A DNA stretch of 64,000 nt from Spirodela intermedia. Lineage: Eukaryota > Streptophyta > Magnoliopsida > Alismatales > Araceae. The stretch lies in the NCBI GenBank assembly GCA_902729315.2, contig LR746281.1, positions 935,001 through 999,000 on the forward strand, read 5' to 3'. The notes below the pieces were generated by a model. It ran no database searches and was not told the DNA's origin. It was given only the letters and a program-made list of their open reading frames with translations. Of the stretch, positions 60,146 through 64,000 are shown one piece after another. How positions within the stretch are numbered: position 1 is the first letter of the stretch; each line of letters opens with the position of its first letter. The position numbers and the translations under genes were made by a program.

Positions 60146-61586
60146 CTACCACAGGAAGGAGGACAAGGAGGAGTGCAGCGCAGAAGCGCAGAAGGCCATG
60201 GTGACCATGAGGAAAGGCCATTTTCCCGCCATCACCACCCCAGAGACGCTTCTCCACCAGGGCTTCTTCTCGCTCGCCGTCCTGAGCTGGGGGCTCGGGC
60301 TCCCCCACGGGTTTCCGCAGACCTTCGCAGCCGCCGGCGCTCCGGCGGCGGCGGCGTAGAGATGCACGCTGACCATCTTCGAGGGCTCGATCCTGTGAAA
60401 GAACGTCTCCGCCGCGCGGTGCCGGAATACGAGCAGCCTCTGGCGGGCCTCGACATTGCCGCCGTACACGTCGAAGCTCGTCTCGCCGGCCGCGCCGTCA
60501 TGGTGGAATGTCCCTCCTCCCTTCGACTGCAGCCCGACGAAACCGAGGGTGTACTCGTCGGGTTGGGAATACAGCGGCGGCTGCTCCTCGATGAAGCTCG
60601 AGCTGCTGAACTCGTTCAGCCGACTCAGTTGCCCTGCAACCCAATTCCTAGTGAAGAAAACGATCGACGTGGAAAAGACGATACTAGGTCAAAACATGCA
60701 TTACGATATGTGTGTGTTTATGTTCATTTAGAAAGAAAATAGACTTAAAATAAAAACAATAACAGTTGAAATAAGATCTAAGCCACATATTTTTTTTCAT
60801 CTTTAGGTTTAGTTAGAATCGGATGGAGCAAAGCAAGAAGCACGCGCTAATACCTGCGCCATCTACTTCTCCCACTCCGAATGCTGAAACCTGACTGCAC
60901 ATCTGCAAATCTCCATCTTCCCTCAAGCTTACCTGCGACCCAGAAGAAAGCAATCGGAGATATGAAATAATATTTGACCTGAGAATGTGTACCCTTCTTC
61001 GGTTGGATCCCAGAAGAGGACATTGGCTTATGAGCAGTCGCACCTCGTGGGCTGTGTCACCGTCATGGGTTCTCGCGACCCTGAGATTCTCGACGACGTT
61101 CCTCTCCAATCTGAGCTCTTCTTCCATGTCGCTTATCTCGATCAGCCTCGCGTGCTCTCCCATCAGGTAGGGCTCCCCCATTGACCTTGAGAAGCCCGCA
61201 TCGCCCGCCGTATGAGGGAACCGGGCACTCTCGTCTCTCCCACCGGCGAGAAGCTCCGCCCACCCGCCGCCGCCGTCGTCTTCGTTGGAGCGGTTGATCA
61301 GCTCCTGAGAGGCGGAGGCGACGGACAGGATTTCCTGCAAGATGTCCCTTCCAGCGTCGTCTTCCCCGTAGAACCACCCGCCGTCGTGAGCACTCGAGTC
61401 GGCGAAATCCAGCGAAGGGAACTCCTCCGCCACCAGCGGCGGCACAGAGAGCCGGTGCTGGAGCCTCGCGCACTCCAACGCCACGTCCACCTGCGTAGGG
61501 AGAAACCCTCCTGAGGCCCGGGACTAGAGAGAGGAGAGGAGAGGGAAAGTCACCGGCGGCACAAGAGAGATAGAGAGAGAGAGAGC

Positions 61587-61618
<32 letters not shown>

Positions 61619-62367
61619 AAGAAAGAGAGAGAAGAGAGGAACAGTGCCGCCAAACCTTGGACGGTATGAAGGGAAAGCTCGAGGACGCCAGTGCCTCGTC
61701 GGAGAGGAACTGCATCCAGCTGCCGTCGTCCCGCGCATCAGCATCAAGTCTGGTGGCGGCAACTGCGCAAGGTCGAGGCGGCAGAGCTTGAAATCCGCAG
61801 CTCTCCAGGTCGTCGGCTCTCTCGTCGCAGCTGGTGGTGGCGGCGGAGCCGTGCTCGCCGGAGGCCCACTGCAGGTGGCCGTCGTAGGTTGCGCCGTAGT
61901 GCTCCATGATCTTTGGGCCCGGCGCGCTCTTCTTGAACACCCGGCACAGCGCGTACGCGTCCTGCACGTCCACCAAAACAAGCCCCCCTCCATTAATATA
62001 CAGAGAAAAAAAAAATGCAGCAAATAGAAGAAACATCCTATTCAAAATCTCATTTATCCTCACTGTGATCATACTTCTTCCCTGCTTTTCCAGAAAATAG
62101 AATCTGAACGTACATTAAATACGATGGATGATAGATGTACCAGAGATTCGTTGAAAACCAGGGTAGCGTAATGCCACCTATACACAAAACACTAAAATCA
62201 CGCACTTAATCCCCGCCTGCATGCATGCATCCATGCATGCATACAGGAATCAAAGAACCAGGGGTTCTGATCATAAGCGAAAAAACCAGAACCAACGTCA
62301 GCACAAATTTAATCCCAACACACCGGAAGAAAGCTAACTAATAGTAATCAGATAGGTAGATAGATAT

Positions 62368-62449
<82 letters not shown>

Positions 62450-63926
62450 AAGAAAGAGAGAGAGAGAGAGAGAGGGAAAGGGAGAGGGAGAGGGAGAGGG
62501 AGAGGGAGAGGGAGAGGGAGAGAGGGAGAGAGAGAGAGAGAGAGCGGTGTTCGCACCTGCACGCCTGTGGCGGCTTCGCACTCCCTCTCGTCGAGGCGGT
62601 ACTCGTGCATGACCCAGTCGGTGCGGGAGCCGTGAGGAGCTCTCCCCATGTAGTAAACTAGGGTTTTCTTCATGCCCACGGCGCGACGCTGGTAGCTCAC
62701 CTTCCTGTCCTTGCCGGTCGCCTTCCAGTAGCCGGCGCGGGTGGCGCGGTTGGTCCTCGAGCCATTCGGGTACTTGCGGTCCCGGGGGCTGAAGAAGTAC
62801 CATTCCAGGTCCTTGCTTGGAAGGAAGGACTTCTCTGCCATGGCCGTCCAGAACATGTCAGGTTATGATGTGATGGCGAAGAAGAAGAAGAAGAAAGGAC
62901 GAAATACATGATGATGAGAGCAAATCTCAATTGTGGTGGATATTCGAGCACAAGTCGACATGGCCCAGATGCAAAAGTTTCGGAAATTGATGACTAAGAT
63001 AATCTACTCATGAGTATATAAATGGGTGGAAGATCTTCAATTCCAGCCTCACCAGACATTTTCCGACTGATGAACGATCCTCAGCAAGACCAAGTTATGA
63101 TAATGATGATGATGATGATGATGATGATGATTCAGAAGAAGAAGAAGAAGAAATTATGCGAGAACCCTCATTATGGATGGAGACGGCTTGTGTCATGCAG
63201 ACTAAGATGATCTCCAAGAACAATCCTTTCCCGCTCGAGAATTCCCAACCAGGAATTCTACAAGATGGTACATCGACACCTCTACCGAAAGAAACACCGA
63301 ATCGGCCTGCAGATTCAACCAGAAAAGGAGAAGGGGCGGGTTTCAGTATCTTCAGGCCTAGAAATCGGCCTGCGACTTCTCCCTTTGTGCTTTAGAGATT
63401 TTTCCATGTGGAGGAAGGTTTTGTCTGCTCCATCCATTTGGCTCAAGCGAGGACTGTAATCCACCACAGTGACCATCATGGCTCTTTCCCTTTGAAGAGA
63501 TCATAGCAACTTCGCTTTTAATGGGATGGAAGGAAGAATGGGGCGGAGGGAAAGGGATAAAGTATCTGAGAAGTCAAGCAACCGCCCTGTTCTGGGTCCC
63601 CTCCCCCCCTCTACCCATTAATGGATTGATTCCGGAAATACTCTCAGGCTGGAATTGGATCTCGGAGAAGAGGAAGAGACGTCTGACTCCAGCGATGGAA
63701 TGGAGAAGAGGAAATACCGATCGATTGCTCTTGAAGAAGAGGGGGGGCGACTGGAGAGGATGAATCGAATACCTGGTAGATCCCACGGCTCGCATTTGTA
63801 GAGATCGACTTCGGGGATGACCTCCAGCTCGATCTGCAGGCCGTTTATCTTCCTCCTGAGGTAGTAATAAACGAGCTCCTCATCCGTCGGATGAAACCGG
63901 AATCCGGGGGGAAGCACCGGCGCCAT
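60146..63926 (-). CDS. NAC-domain transcription factor with C-terminal membrane anchor
   Basis: Six exons on the minus strand: 63926-63773, 62834-62557, 61961-61656, 61490-61044, 60932-60854, 60633-60146, in frame throughout, 583 residues. The NAC DNA-binding domain covers about residues 4-160: [100 protein letters not shown]. It is closest in wording to the NAC045/NAC086/NAC028 clade. The middle is acidic with a coil-like [20 protein letters not shown]. The C-terminus has [19 protein letters not shown] and ends in a hydrophobic stretch ([19 protein letters not shown], about 560-580), as in membrane-tethered NACs released by cleavage. Exon 5 boundaries are the least certain. Confidence 0.88.
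61560..61640. repeat. GA microsatellite in NAC intron 3
   Basis: A GA-rich run with a few AAAG interruptions directly after the donor of exon 3 on the minus strand. The Ser/Leu-repeat frames through it are artefacts. Confidence 0.85.
62345..62545. repeat. GATA and GA/GGGAGA microsatellites in NAC intron 2
   Basis: Begins with about 14 GATA units (62345-62410), then GA repeats, then a GAGGGA run to 62525 and GA to 62544. The block lies just inside the donor of exon 2 on the minus strand. Runs of different units adjoin each other, showing repeated expansion. Confidence 0.85.
63098..63132. repeat. GAT trinucleotide repeat in NAC intron 1
   Basis: About ten GAT units, followed by an AGA run. 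It lies in the 938-bp first intron. The plus-strand frames at 63022-63459 cross it and have no recognisable motif. Confidence 0.8.
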
Positions 63927-64000
63927 CTCTCCTCACGGCCTCCTCCGAATTCTCCAGAGATAGAATGAACTGGCTGTCACAAACCAGATGAACAAGAAGA

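Noticed and set aside
59708-60742. 344-codon plus-strand frame opposite the NAC last exon
   Set aside because: Crosses two microsatellites and mirrors NAC coding sequence; no recognisable domain.
61063-62072. Several long minus-strand frames in NAC exons and introns
   Set aside because: Parts of them are the NAC exons; the rest are shifted frames or run into GA repeats.

Overview
This window is plant nuclear DNA. Genes have many introns with GT-AG junctions. Families seen include a plant NAC transcription factor and an ALA-interacting subunit. Plant Ty3/gypsy fragments and long CT/GA microsatellites fill much of the rest. The GC-rich single-exon glycosyltransferase next to AT-rich intergenic DNA would suit a monocot, but that is only an inference.

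Positions 1-46,870 hold a tandem, repeatedly rearranged array of one gene family: PF03407 nucleotide-diphospho-sugar transferases (GT77-like, At4g15970 type), all on the + strand. The unit has three exons: (1) a signal anchor; (2) a 122-codon domain half ending in FIFT; (3) the catalytic half starting at DADIMWF. Three copies look intact (15175-18278, 31680-34387, 43620-46277). One 3' end runs off the left edge (1-103). Two relics keep only exon 1 (about 11575-11993 and 28975-29415). One relic keeps only exon 3 (35560-36030). One full-length copy is damaged in several places (36647-39760). Conserved upstream modules, promoter modules and 3' tails repeat with the genes.

The array is interrupted by repeats: three copies of an AT-rich dispersed repeat with GA-rich cores (about 3525-6690, 7180-9415, 23010-23930), a foldback element with roughly 1-kb inverted arms (23931-26706), decayed gypsy fragments, a probable solo LTR (18409-19330) and a 435-bp insertion. 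A second repeat cluster (46956-53650) separates the array from single-copy genes.

From 54.7 kb onward the DNA is ordinary genic sequence. A complete 8-exon ALIS/CDC50 gene (54869-58713) is followed on the same strand by a GT31-like glycosyltransferase (59001-59840). Convergent to it is a 6-exon NAC gene (63926 down to 60146) whose C-terminus is a predicted membrane anchor.

The 5' end of the ALIS gene (TATA, leader and exon 1) recurs as two relics at 1660-1895 and 40800-41106, each downstream of an array member. The tandem unit therefore once included the start of ALIS, which suggests the array grew next to that gene. ALIS, GT77-like and GT31-like products would all act in the secretory pathway, but nothing in the sequence shows that they work together. 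I did not find a clearly new biological system. The most unusual material is the array itself: co-duplicated promoters, a gene-conversion mosaic, an in-frame alternative donor, and stop codons embedded in splice donors.
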